Shown piece by piece: positions 1 through 11,893 of a stretch of DNA of 64,000 bases. Under the pieces are notes generated by a model that made no database searches, was not told where the DNA came from, and saw nothing but the letters and a program-made list of their open reading frames with translations. The number at the start of each line of letters is the position of its first letter. Within the stretch, counting starts at the first letter, position 1. Source of the DNA: Acanthornis magna (lineage: Eukaryota; Chordata; Aves; Passeriformes; Acanthizidae); contig JAWUZG010000029.1 in the NCBI GenBank assembly GCA_036785705.1, positions 13,283,501-13,347,500 on the forward strand, written 5' to 3'. Position numbers and translations under genes: made by a program.

Positions 1-2450
1 TTATGAAAGGTGTAAAGTCTTGCTGCTGGTTGTGTGCTGGCTAGATTGTTATTTCAAACCATGTCAGGGACCAGATGGTGCCTTAAAAAAAAAAAAAAAA
101 AAAAGTGATTATAAGCTAAAATTTAAAAATACACCAGAAGCATTTGTGAAACTGTAGAAGAATTAAAGGGACAAACACCAAAAGTAAACGTAGTGTGACC
201 TTGGCTTCTGAAGAAGAGAGCTGCTGCAGTGTGAGAAAGATAAAATGAAACTGGATGTTTCCACTGCTGCAAAATGTGGGAAGCTCCCTAGACAGCTCTA
301 TTAGAGAGAAAATGTGACACAGCTGAATCCCTACATTTCCCCTACATCCTCTGAGTAACCTCTTTGATCCCTGGGGAAAAGAAACTTGATTAGTTTCCAC
401 AGTTAAGACTCTCTTTTCATAGTAATATATAAACCCAGCCAAGATTTGGGCACGTACCTCCTTCCCTGCTAGCTGTATTGTTCCCTGCTAGCTGACCAAA
501 TCAAGATGGGCTTGCCAGACTGCAATAGCCAAATAATGTCTACTCATTCCCTGACTAATCATTCGAGTTGTTCAGTTTAAAAATATTCCAATTTAAGTAG
601 AATATCTATCTTTAAATTTAAAAAAAAGACATTTTAATCTTTCAAATAGCATTATTGCTAGATTTGGAAAATATTCTTTGTATTTTACAACCTTTCAGAG
701 AAAAGATGTCAGGTGATGAAAGCTATATAATCCAGCCTGCTAGAGAAAGGAACCTTTCTCTTAAGGACTATGGATTCAGATCCACTTCTTCCAGTCCTTA
801 TAATGCATACCAAACTGGAATATGGGAAGTCTGCTTTGCCTTTATCTGACACGATCTGTTAAGTGACCTTGTGCAGCCACCTAAATAAACAAATTACTTA
901 AATAGGTCTTTGTTTTGTTCAGTTTCTGTCAAAGGCATTAAGCTTACTATGGAAGAAAATTACAGCTTTCCTTAAAAGAGGAAGGCACCAGACATCAGTT
1001 TAGTGAAGGATCTTTGTGGCTGAGGCATGCATTGTATATCCATTTCAGGAAATGTGTGTCCTCAGCTAGAATTCGCATCAGAAATAATTCAAGTTAAATG
1101 AAAACCAAATCTAGCTGGAAAGCTTGAGTGCAGGTAGGAGACTATCTCACCTCTGAGTGTATTGGGATATAAATGTGTGCTTTAAGCTTCTATTACATGA
1201 GAGACAACATGCCAGCACATACCACTAGAAGGTAAGCATATCAGACCAAAAATTTAACATGCAAAGCCATATTCTTCAAAAGAGTTATAATAAAAACCAG
1301 AGAGACTGAGGAAAATACTTATTTCTTTCTCAGCCTCAGCTCCCAGCCCTCTGCTTTTCAGTCTAGCAGCAAGCCAGCCATTCCCAGGCACGGTGTGTCC
1401 CCTGATGGCCACCTTCGAGCTGTAATTCAAGAACCTGAGCACAGCTGGTGTCATCACTCAATATTGCGCAAGCCCTTACAACACAAAACAAGCAGCTCAG
1501 GCGCTGGCAGGAGACTGGTGTTGGACTTGGATATGCTTGCATGCAATCCCACAAGAGATTTTACCCTACTATCAAGTTTTCTCATGTATATGTTATTTTG
1601 CTTTTTATGGTATCACAGAACTTCTAGTGAGCGTATGGTCTCCCATGATGTTGTTGACCTAGCCTAGTATGCACTATCAGAAGAATCAAACTTACAATAA
1701 TGAGAGGAAAATAATTTTTTTAGTCCAGCCCCTCCAACCCCTGTATTTATAAATGTATTCCCAAGTATATGAGAGGACAAAAATAGATACGATCAGATCC
1801 ACATGAGTTGGATGCTGAAAAGAAACACTCAACCTCTGCCTTGTGGAGATGCCTCTAGTTTTCAATACTACTGTTCAAAATATCTGCTTCTGAGTTTACT
1901 CATTTGTACTTTGTCACAGAAGAACTAAACAGCTGAGACTGTAGCTTATATTGAAGATTAGGCCAATCAAAGTCCTAGCTTTTTTTTTTTTCCCTCCCAA
2001 AACACCTGATATTGAGCTGTGACAGAATATATGAAAAAAATAAGTTATTATCCCTTCCCTGTCTACAGGAAACTGAACCCAACAAAAGGCCTTACCTACC
2101 CAGCTAAAGATACAAAGCTTCTGAGGGAAATGTCTGCAATTTAAAACTGTTGTTATTTTAGAAGAATAGGTAGAAAAAATTCTTATAAGGCAAAAGCAGT
2201 ATACAAGTTTCCAGCAGGTCTGTATATAAAAGGAATATTCACATATTTCTGCAACAGGACTAACTTGGCAGAATGCCGTGATCACTAGACTAGAGGCTTA
2301 TTTTTGAACTCTGTCAGCCACCCTTTAATTACCCAAACAAAAATTTGAATGTTTTGATGCACATAGATCTGGATCTACTCTTATCTTTGGTTACTATTAA
2401 TGATTAAATTTTCATTCTGTTTCAGTTTTTTAAGTATATCAGTTCATCTG
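1..2450. other. noncoding DNA, no gene seen
   Basis: This is A+T-rich unique sequence. The longest open frame is 123 codons on the minus strand at 1914-2285. It crosses a T-run at 1980-1991, which supplies its lysines, and matches no family I know. A 14-bp direct repeat (TTCCCTGCTAGCTG) occurs at 462-475 and 481-494, probably a small local duplication. I see no repeat family, RNA gene or promoter-like block. Confidence 0.6.
85..104 (+). repeat. poly(A) run, 20 bp
   Basis: This is an uninterrupted run of 20 adenines. No AATAAA lies just upstream and I recognise no retroposon body before it, so it reads as a mononucleotide microsatellite and not as the tail of a retrocopy. Confidence 0.9.
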
Positions 2451-2589
2451 AAAAATAGCAATACACATCCAGCATGCAGAATAGTGTGTGTGATGTGCAG
2501 GGCTGCGTCGTGGGAGATAAGCCTGAGCAGCAGCTCCTCTGAACTGCTCCTGAAGTGAGATTTCCAGAACATCCTAGCTCCATTCCTAC

Positions 2590-2715
2590 AGAAGTCTGTA
2601 ATTATGCCGTCTCTACACACTGAGGAAGGGTGGATTGATGATCAGGTTGGCACAAGATTAATTCCAGGCCAAGCCTTATGTGACAGATCGGCTTAACATT
2701 TTCTAAAATAACTTC
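2590..2715. promoter_or_regulatory. weak candidate conserved noncoding block
   Basis: This short stretch combines TAAT-type homeodomain cores (GTAATTATGC, AGATTAATTCC), a TGATTGATGATC-like segment and a retained CpG in a TGACAGATCGGC segment. Such density of developmental motifs is typical of vertebrate conserved noncoding elements. Nothing here proves conservation or activity, and such motifs also occur by chance in A+T-rich DNA. Confidence 0.15.
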
Positions 2716-5700
2716 TGAGGACTTTGCTGCACCTACTCTCAGAGAAGCGGTCCGTCACCATATCAGAGAGCAGTGCTGCCCCAGGGGTAGGACTGTGAAC
2801 ACACAAAAGCAGAGACCTGTCAGCATCCTCCTACTCCCTTCATTAGGACTCAACATCTCCTACAGCAGTTGAGGTCAAGGCAGGAACCTAATCCACACAG
2901 TTACATGGACCCGTCAGTGAGGTATCTTAAAGAAATTCTGATACCATGAATTGAAACAACTGACAGAGTCATGGAAGGAAGTCAAGCATATCCAAAACTA
3001 CACTGTATATTTACCTGCAGATGAAAGCATGTCTCCCAAACAGCACAGATGTAAAAAGCTCCAATGTTTTTTGGTTGCAACACAAATAGAAAAGGCATCT
3101 CCAAGTCATGCAAAAATACAGTGAAAAAAAAAAATTTAACTCAGAAAACAAGTTTAGGAAAGTGTGAGGCATCTCATCAAAGGAAATCTGTGTCATACTA
3201 TGCAAACTATATTCAGCTCCTAGACCAGGAATGTAATACACTTTCAATTTTTATATACGTCTTGACAGTCCATCAATAGCACATCAATGGCAGCAGGAAT
3301 AATGGCAAAGCCAACCCCTGGTTCAGCCCTGTATTGGGTACTGCTTTGCAGCAGCTTGTGTAACTCCCTCAGCATGTGTATCACTTTTTGGAAATCTCTG
3401 TGCTTGACAAAATCTTCCCTGGTCACAAGCTTATGCTGACCACAATTAAGTCTCTAAAATTTCCTAGCCATTCATATCACAGAATCCAAATTAACAGACT
3501 TGCTGATATGTAAAGAGAGAGAAATGAAGATACACAGGCAGAGAACAGAGATCAGAACTGACATAAAATTTGGGGCACAAAAGACAGGAAAAGGAATGGG
3601 AGTTGAGGAGGTAATGCCAGATTATGAGCTGCTTTGTCAACTGTGCTGCAGTGTGAGGGGGAAAATGATCCTGTGACCTCACATCTTTGCTTTTCCAGAC
3701 CAACACAGCTTCACCAATTGCATCTCAGCCACCAGGGACTTGTGAAACTTCTGCTGTTTGACAAGAACCTAGCTGTGCCGATGAGCTGACAAATCCAAAA
3801 TGCCTCCCGCCCCCAGCCCCTGCTGTGTGCCAAATTGCTATGTGTGCGCTTGTGCGCCACTTAGAATCCATCTTCAGTGGTTGCCAAGAATGACCCCCTC
3901 CCAGTCTCTCCAGCAGAAAGAAGCAGAGAGAGGGAAGCGGGGGGAGATGGAGAGGCAGAAAGAGAGGGAATATGCTGTGCACTTAGAAAGCCAACTTTTA
4001 TTTTTAGAGATGTGAAGTAGTGCTCGAAACACAGCTTGTTTTTCCCCCAAACAGAAAAGATTAAAAATTCGTTTGAAAAAGAAAATCAGATGGCAGCTTG
4101 GCATTAAGCAGGTACCCAAAAATGCCCCTGGATGATGCAAGAGCCTAGCTGAAGCAAGAAGCAGAATTAAAAATTCCTAATGAGCAGAGATCAGGACACA
4201 CAAGCCCCCTTGCAGGTGCCTAAGTGGATGTTCCCGTGCACACACACACCCCACCCACATCCAGCCTGCCTACTCTGCACCAGCCCATTCCCAAAGCAGC
4301 TCACGCAGCAAACAGGGAGGCAGGCAGCCTGCTGGGGCAGTGGTTTTGGGAACGACCACTGGGTTCAACTCACTACAGGCCCTGTGATGTTATCCCAGAT
4401 TGCCATTTGGACCTGGATTTAGTGAGTACTGCAGCAAGGAAGAAGTGTGTTGAATTGCACCAGCGCAAGGGAAGAGGAAGCAGACAGATGAGCAGAGGGA
4501 GCAGTGAGAACAAGTGTGCACCCAAGCTCAGTGCAAGCTGCTGGCCTCAACTCTTGACCGACACAAGCTGTTAGCAAAGTCAGGTTGTCAAAAGATGGGA
4601 CACTAATGATTAGAGATTAGCTAGAAAAGGTACATCTGAAACATGCCTGGTAGGAAACAAGATTGTGTCATTGTTATCTGAGTACACGTGTGTGTCATTT
4701 TTTTCTGCTTTTACTTATATTTTGCTTTATTTATTCTTGACACAAGGGAATGTGTAAAAAAAGCTGTTCTGACTGAGATAAAAAATACTTCAAACCAAGC
4801 CTAGTTCAATCCTAGTTAATTCTCCATGTTTGAGAGGTTTCAAAAATGATTTGGGGGAATGTTCAGATTTTTCTGTCTCACCTCAAAAGAACACAGACTG
4901 GAAAACAACACTAAAAAAAGGAATATATATATCTCCAATTGCTCTTCAGACGTCCACATACTGCAGTAGCCTCCAGTTTTGGTAACACAGAATGAGTTTC
5001 TGTAAATCATGGAGGGGAGAGGTGACACTGAAGACTAGCAGGGTAGCAAGAAGATGGTTCCACTGCAGAGGTGGTGCCCCTGCACACCACAGATCACTTG
5101 GCAGAACACAGCATCCATCTCTGGCTCAGAGGTCCAGCTCTGAAAGACAACTTTCATTTCCAGTGTCTGCCTTGAACTGCTGGCTGGCACAAATGAAGCA
5201 GAGCATCAGGAGCTTATTTAAGATGCTTGACTAGATGCATCATTATGGCTAGTACAGCAATTCCTCTTTATAAGAAAGACGTATTTTCCTGAAATATTCC
5301 ACTCAGTTTTTTGGTTTTTTTTAATCGTCAATTCTAAGCAGCAGAAAAGGAAGATCTGCAATGAAATGAATAAGTCCATCTTTGGATGGCAAGGCAGACT
5401 GGGCTAGACTTTTTAACTGCCAGGAACTTCAAAAAGACCCTGGGATCATGTTTGGAGGAATCCTTCAGAATTTTAACCCCTCATTTGTGAAATTACACTG
5501 CCCACAAGTTTATCACTGTCACAAGCTATTAGCAAGTACAAATATCCTCCAGATGAAGAGCCTTTATAATTTCTCTTAAAAAATGCCAATGGTTTTATAT
5601 TTGTAGTGTTCACATTTGTGTGTTGATTAGCAACACATTTCCAGCTGCACTGAAAATGTCTTCACAATACAGGGAGGAGAGCAACTTCAAGGCAGCATTA

Positions 5701-6571
5701 CCAGCCAGGAAAGCCATAATTATATTTCACTCACTCAAGCTCCCCCTTCCACCCCCAAATTATGTGAGGCTCATCCCATTCTGTTGCCAATTCCATCCTT
5801 AGCATCACTTACCAAGGCCAACTCACATTTTACCACTGAGTTCCCTCTTAGAAAGCTTCCTACTTGCAAGCAAAAACCAGAGCAAACAAAGATTCATACT
5901 AACTCCAGTCCCTGTTTCTGATATATCACCATCATCTCCCACTCATTAGCGTGACTGCCTCCAGTTTCAGATAAAATAAGACATCCTTATCTCTCTGAAA
6001 AAATCAGTTTCCCGGATTCATGGTGTTTATTCTGTCATATGCTTATTTTTAGATTGGTTTGTTATAGTGGATAACAAATCATGGCCCTGTCCCTATCTAT
6101 ATCTGTCACTAATCAGCTTAATTTGCAAGACTAACACTAAACTGGACAAACGCATATTATTCTCCTGATTAGTCTCCAGCCTGGAATACATCACTGCTGT
6201 CACTTTGGTATTCATATCTCATAGCCAGTGATTCCTTACATGGAGCATCTATTTAAATAGTCCTGTAGTCTCCTGGAAGCTGACAGCACACATATAATAA
6301 AGTTTATTGTCATCCTCCTGCTGAAGCTGGTTTTCTTAGTGACTATTTCTGTGAAAATCCCTTCTGAAGATTTAACTGCTGAAATCACAAGAAAAAGGAG
6401 GAACATGAAGAGTGCCTTACTGCCCAACTGACCAGGCTCTCTCTCAGAAGTTATTCATTTCTAGAGCAGCAGCACTACTGAGCTTTCTTTCTCACCAGCT
6501 CTGTATAATTTTTTGAGATTGGCACTGCACAAAAGAATATCCCAAAAGATTGGCTCAAGTATGTAGATGCC
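2716..6571. other. noncoding DNA with purine-rich patch
   Basis: No gene is supported. A purine-rich, low-complexity stretch lies at about 3913-3970 and a very short CA run at 4239-4248 is followed by CCCCACCC. Open frames of 80-116 codons at 4180-4574 lie in two overlapping frames of a slightly GC-richer patch, as expected from stop-codon depletion and not from coding. The rest is unique A+T-rich DNA in which I see nothing else. Confidence 0.6.
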
Positions 6572-6593
6572 TTTTTTTTTTTTTTTTTTTTTT
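6572..6593. repeat. poly(T) run, 22 bp
   Basis: There are 22 uninterrupted thymines, the longest pure homopolymer I noted. On the minus strand it would be a poly(A) tail, but the minus-strand sequence leading into it shows no AATAAA and no recognisable gene body. A plain mononucleotide repeat is the simplest reading. Confidence 0.9.
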
Positions 6594-9500
6594 AATACTG
6601 ACTGTCAAAAACACAGTGCTAAAGATTTTCAGAAGGATGAAAAGGGAAGGGAGGTTGACCAATGCCAGAGTACTTTCAATCACAGCACTTTTGGTCTCTA
6701 TCCCCAGAGTTCCAAAAATCAGAGTCAAGTGTTGCATTGTCTGCTCTCAACAGTAGAAACCCATCTGGCAAGTCAGCCTGATTTGTTAAAACAAAATCAT
6801 GGACTGTATTGTGTCATTGCTTTTTATGCAAACCTCCCCCCGTCGCCCATCTAAATTTCAGTAGCAATGGGAGGGGAGTTCAGCTCTAAAATTGATAACA
6901 GGATACAGCCTGTGGGGTTCTCCATAACATCTGAAGGTTGTACAAAATGGGAAACATTCAGACAAATCTATGAGGAAACTGGCAGTGCAGATAAGGTTTT
7001 ATTTTCTAGTGCATGACTAGACATTTTAGAAACTGCTAGTGGTTAAAGAAAAAAAAAAAAAAACAAAAAAAAACCAGACCCTGTAAGGCCAACAGCATGT
7101 CCTGACCCCCTTTTTGTCTTCTTACAGTTATTGAGACATGAATGAAACATGCCAGTCTTAGTCTGGACAAGAGTAGATATTGCTCTGCCTCTTTCTTTCG
7201 AGAAGTCTGTAAGCCGAACTGAAGCACACCCTCACATGTTTTAATAAATAAAGACAAAATTAGGGCTGACGTGAGAAACTGGAATAATCCTTTTTTCACG
7301 GATACGGCAGCCTGGAGCAGTATGGGGGTAGTGCTCCTGAGAGGTGACACTTGCCTCACAGCCCCAGTGTGGGGAACAAGCTCTTGGTATGATGTAAAAA
7401 TGTTTCTGCAGTTCAGACCTGATCCATGTACGCTGCACAACAGTGGGGCTGTGTTTAAGAAAGAAACTGCAATTCAAGCCAGGGTACACTTGTTATAGTG
7501 CCTCTAGAAATACAGCAAAGCACCAGCCAAGGGGGAGTGGAATAGAGTGAGGCAGCCTGAAATGCCATGATAAAAAAAACAAAACAGAGAGGTAGCCAGG
7601 CTCTCTGAGGATGCTGCCCCTGCCAGCTGCCTTCACTGCCTGGCCGACATTGTGCCTCGCGTTTCTGGCTGAGCATTTAGGAGAGGGCCATATCTCATTA
7701 CAATTCCTGACAGCAACTGTTTCACAGAACCACAGTGAAGACCTGGGATGGATGATATACTGACATTTTAGAAGCAAATAGCAAACTCTTTATTAGAGGA
7801 ACACCTATTGTATAAGGGAAACAGGGGACTAATAGATCATGGGCCTGGTGGTGAGCAAAACCAGCACTCAACTTTTAAATTAGACACTGTGAGTGATAAT
7901 CACTCTTCCCTATATTAGACTTTACTCCCCTTGGTCTTTAAATGTCAGTAATAAAGCACTACAGTTTTGGTTGCTGAGCATTATCAATGTATTGATATAT
8001 ATTTGTATTCTTTAACACTTTTTAAACACTACAATATCAATTTATTTGACATTGTCTCATGGCAGAACCACAAATGGATGAACTTTTAGTTCCAAATGGA
8101 TGATAATGGGGGAAGAGAACAGAATGCAAAACATGAGGCAATTGTGTAGCCTGACAATTTATAACACTACCTGCCTTCTGTTGCCTGGTTATTTATGTCT
8201 GGGTGGGGAGATAAAGAAAACAAGGATAGTTGCAGGGAGGACAGCTTAATTTAAAACATTGTCACTTGCACCAGCTAAAGTCAGGAGTCAGATTCTCAAT
8301 ATATGTAACAGGTGTACTGCCTCTGAGCAGATCCACTAATAACAAAATCAATTTAAAATAAAGTGTTCCTAAAACAAAGATGAATGGAGAAAGACCAAAA
8401 CAAAAGCCCAAATCAGAATGCTTTTTAAGTGTAGGCTGTGACATTTCAGCTGTTTTCTACTGGCCACCAAGACAGGAATTAAAAACACCCCCAGTTTCCA
8501 GCCTATGGCAGAGCAGGGGTTTCGTATCTGGCCTCTCCTAAGTGTCCCTGCGCAGCAAACATGGCTTCCATCTTCCCACATCAAAAGTCCATGCCCAGCA
8601 TTAGGGGTTCATATTCTATACTTGGACTCAGATCAAGGCTTCAGCCTGCTGGGTCTGCCTCAAAAATTGTACAGCAACGCAAACAGGAACAGCTGGAGGC
8701 AGCAGGATGCTTCTAGGATCACCCAGCAGACAGGCAACACAGCCAGTCACAGATCATCTCTCCCTCAGATTTACAACACACCAAGCCAAAATGCCACCAA
8801 TGACAGAAAGCAATTACACCTTAAGCCCAGGAGTTAGAGAGAATAAAGGCATATCATTGTTTGGATTAAATTATGTGAAATACAGATCTCCCAGGCTGGC
8901 TTTTTTATCTTTTTCTGTCCTTTCCACACCCACTCAATGATTCTTGCACTAGATAGGTAGGTGTAACATTGCCCTCAGCTACAAGAGTTTGCAAAGTATT
9001 TTAATGCTTTAAGTATGAATGTTTAAGTATTGTCCACCCACAAATGCATATAAGCAGATCAAAACTGACATTTATTATGAATCTAACATGGGTAAATATC
9101 ATCATTTTCATTTCAGACAAAAATGCAGTATCTTCCCTGGCTAAGTACTGTCTTCATGAATAAGAATTCACAAAATCTGCTTATATTAACATTAAAAAAA
9201 AAAAAAAGAAAAAGAGGATGTAGAAGAAATGTATAAAACAGCCACTGAAAGCAGGCAGATTTTGCTCAATTCTTCATTGGTATTAATATCAGGCAGGTTC
9301 AGCTGGGCTGAAATGAGCAGAATTACACAAATATGAAAAGATGAGCAGTCCCCTCACTTTTAACTGGTCACACAGCCATCTGTCTATTGGAAAAAAAAAT
9401 GAACGGGCACTAAGTCACAGTCCAGACTATTATGAAGGTAATAAAAGTGCTGCAAGCTAAAAACTAGAATTCATAAATCTGCCATGCATGTACATTTGGA

Positions 9501-9785
9501 GCTTTCACATCAGATCTCAACAAAAATGGAGAATGCCGGAGCATCAGTACTATTTGCCATAAGAACATAAAGCTTCTAAAAACCCCGAAGTGTTCTTATA
9601 CCAAGCACATTGTCACGACAATGAGTGGCAATAAGACAGCAAGAACCCACTGTCATCAAAAGTGTTCTCAAAATAATGCATAGCACCAAGTTAATTTGCA
9701 GGTCAAAGATTATCATTAGATCAGGTAATGTTACTGCGTGACTCCATCCTGATGACAAGGATTACAACCAGAACAGAAAATGATG
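6594..9785. other. noncoding DNA, homopolymer runs only
   Basis: No gene is seen. An A-rich run occupies 7049-7073 (15 A, one C, 9 A) and another 9194-9207. The 134-codon minus-strand frame at 7036-7440 ends inside the first of these and overlaps an 82-codon minus-strand frame and a 75-codon plus-strand frame. I treat it as a chance frame. No transposon family is recognised. Confidence 0.6.
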
Positions 9786-9789
9786 TGGA

Positions 9790-10005
9790 TGACACCCACG
9801 TGAACAGCATCAACAGCTGAAAGAATAATTATTTTTGCAATGGGGGAAAGCCAGCAAAGCAGCGTTTTGCTGATTTATTAGTGCAGAGCAATAATGGGAT
9901 TATATTCTTATCCTATGACACCCTTATTGTAATAATGACAGCTCTTATGCTGACCAAAAAGCATTTTGATAAGACATGACAATTTCAACATTCTTGGACT
10001 GTTGG
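9790..10005. promoter_or_regulatory. candidate conserved noncoding element
   Basis: About 215 bp of balanced, non-repetitive sequence dense in homeodomain-type cores (AATAATTATT, GCAATAATGGGATTATAT, TTGTAATAATGAC), two TGCTGA/GCTGA segments of MAF half-site type and a TTATCC/GATAAG pair of GATA type. It also keeps two CpGs (CCACGTG, AGCAGCG). It lacks the decay seen in old repeats. No coding frame runs through it. The call rests on sequence texture, not on a measured alignment. Confidence 0.3.
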
Positions 10006-10009
10006 TTTT

Positions 10010-11020
10010 TTTAATTACTTTTTTTCTCTCTTTTTTGCTGAAATAATCATCACGCTAAATAAAAAAAGAGAAAGCATAATTGAAATAATTTCACTTTTGT
10101 CTTCTGTTTTTGGACTTTGTTTCCATTGTCTATTTAAACACTTGCTTCCTTATATCTTTTTTCTCAAATTTTATTAGAATTGTTTCTGTAGAGGAATCCT
10201 TTTCTACCTGTGATTTGAGTTACTAACGCCCTGTTGGCAGTAACTCAGCCAAAGCAGCACAGCCCTTTTCAGAGAGCTCTGCTGCCGATTCATTTTGCTG
10301 TCAGATACCACCTCTGCCTTACTATGCACACACAGCCAAAGGAGGCTGCAGACAAGCTGTATCTGCTACAGGACCCTAAAACTCTTCTTTCTATACAGAC
10401 TATGAACTGAAATAAGCAGAGCTGCCTCTCTTCTAAATTCAAGCCATCCTTTACCTCTGCCATGCTCTCCTCCCTATCTCTGGTCTACTCCTCTCTATTT
10501 TTTTGGAATAATTTTATTTCTTGCTAAATGTGTCCTCCACCACTCTGTTCAACAGTATCACTCAATGCATTTGCAGTATCTCACTACAATTTTACAACAG
10601 TATGCTTGACAGGACAGTCCATAATTACGTTGCTAGCTGGTAATCCGAACACCTTGTAAATGTGGCAAATCCATCCACCAGTAGATCAGGGACCCAGGAC
10701 CTGATCCCTGGAAAATGCCCTTGTTAACATTTAAGCAAGAAAACCACTACAGACATAGTGGAATAGCATGTCAGATGGGAGCCCAAGGGGTTAAAAGAAG
10801 AGAATCTCAACTATTTAAGTTGATGTGAAATATCTTCCTACAAACTGCATGAACACCTTCCTTTTTTTTTTTTCTTTTTTTTTCTTTTCCCCTGACACTT
10901 GTCTTTTAAAAACATATTTCTGTTTTGACATCCTGGTTCTGATCATATTTCACTCCTGCCAACCCACTGTTTGTGTTTTGAATAACTTGGAACAGATGAA
11001 GTGCTGGTCCAGAGACAAGA
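10010..11020. other. noncoding DNA with interrupted poly(T)
   Basis: No gene is seen. T-rich low-complexity runs lie at 10862-10873 and 10875-10883, followed by TTTT and CCCC. On the minus strand this would be an A-rich tail following the GC-richer patch beginning near 11.02 kb, but no polyadenylation signal supports a retrocopy. The rest is unique A+T-rich DNA. Confidence 0.55.
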
Positions 11021-11024
11021 AATC

Positions 11025-11200
11025 CTCCGAACATCTGTCAACCACTTCAGCACAGAGAGCTGAAAGCGCACGCCGCCAGTAGCTCTGCCCATCCTGCTGC
11101 ACTCGGAGGCTGTGGGAGTTGTTAGGATGCCTTCACAGCCAGGCAGGCAGCGGAGGATGAAGGAAACAGCATGACTCGAAGCTGCGGTGGTATAGCGGTG
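11025..11200. promoter_or_regulatory. short CpG-enriched patch
   Basis: I count nine CpG dinucleotides between 11028 and 11197 (starting at 11028, 11067, 11071, 11074, 11104, 11151, 11177, 11185 and 11196), in a window where many stretches of this length have none. The patch includes AGCGCACGCCGCC. It is too short and too weak to be a classical CpG island. It could be an unmethylated regulatory site or a GC-rich insertion that has not yet decayed. No coding frame or transcription start can be assigned. Confidence 0.3.
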
Positions 11201-11422
11201 GTCTGATGCTCCCACAGTGTGGAATGAGGTAGGGGAAATGTTATGAATAAAAAAATCTCATACAGTGGCACTGAAATGCAGGAGTGGTGCATCCTTTGTC
11301 ACAGGTAGGGAAAGGAGAAAAGAGGGAAAATTCATTCTCTCACAGAAAGCACACCTGTGATTTAGCTGTGATTTTAATGAGACGAAAAACTTTATGCTGG
11401 CAAACTACACAGATCCTTTACC

Positions 11423-11893
11423 ATGTCCCTTTCGAGAGTCTTAATCCCTCCTAACCAACCCCTAAACCCTCATGGAATAAGAAAAGGCTTGGCAAAAACA
11501 GCAACCAAAGAACTAATGAGGAAAGAGAAAGAATGTAGTGTTGAAAAATGGAAAGGACCCGTCCGGATGACGGTGAGGAGAGCACCCTGGCATGTCCCAT
11601 GCTCATCTTCAGGGAGTTGGTGGATGCTGACCAGCGGTGCTGTGCTTGGAACAGGGGGTGAGGAGGAAGTGAAAGCAGGGCGTGGGGTGCTTGGTGTCTC
11701 CTGCTCAGGCTGCCTCCTCCTGGTGCCGGGGGTGGCCAGTGTGGGCAGGGCCAGGAGGAGCTGGAGAAGGAGGTTCTGTGATTTGATAAGCACAAGGGCA
11801 GGCTCTTCCACAAGGAGCTGAGCTGTGAAACTGCATGCAGAGGCTCATATTTAGAGATTTGAACATGGAAACACAAGCAAGTTCAGGGCTCAT
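11423..11893. other. GC-rich patch open in several frames
   Basis: This patch is open in several frames at once: 132 codons on plus (11423-11821), and 141 (11451-11876) and 113 (11470-11811) on minus. Simultaneous openness on both strands reflects G+C enrichment and stop-codon depletion, not selection for protein. None of the translations shows a domain or motif I recognise. The 3' part (about 11820-11900) returns to A+T-rich unique sequence. It may share an origin with the CpG-rich patch about 220 bp upstream. Confidence 0.35.

Noticed and set aside
2385..2394. TCTTTGGTTA, start of miR-9
   Set aside because: Only ten bases match and there is no hairpin partner.
11185..11200. GGTGGTATAGCGGTGG, resembling the 5' arm of a tRNA gene (A box region)
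   Set aside because: No B box (GGTTCGAATCC-type) follows at tRNA spacing, and no cloverleaf can be drawn.
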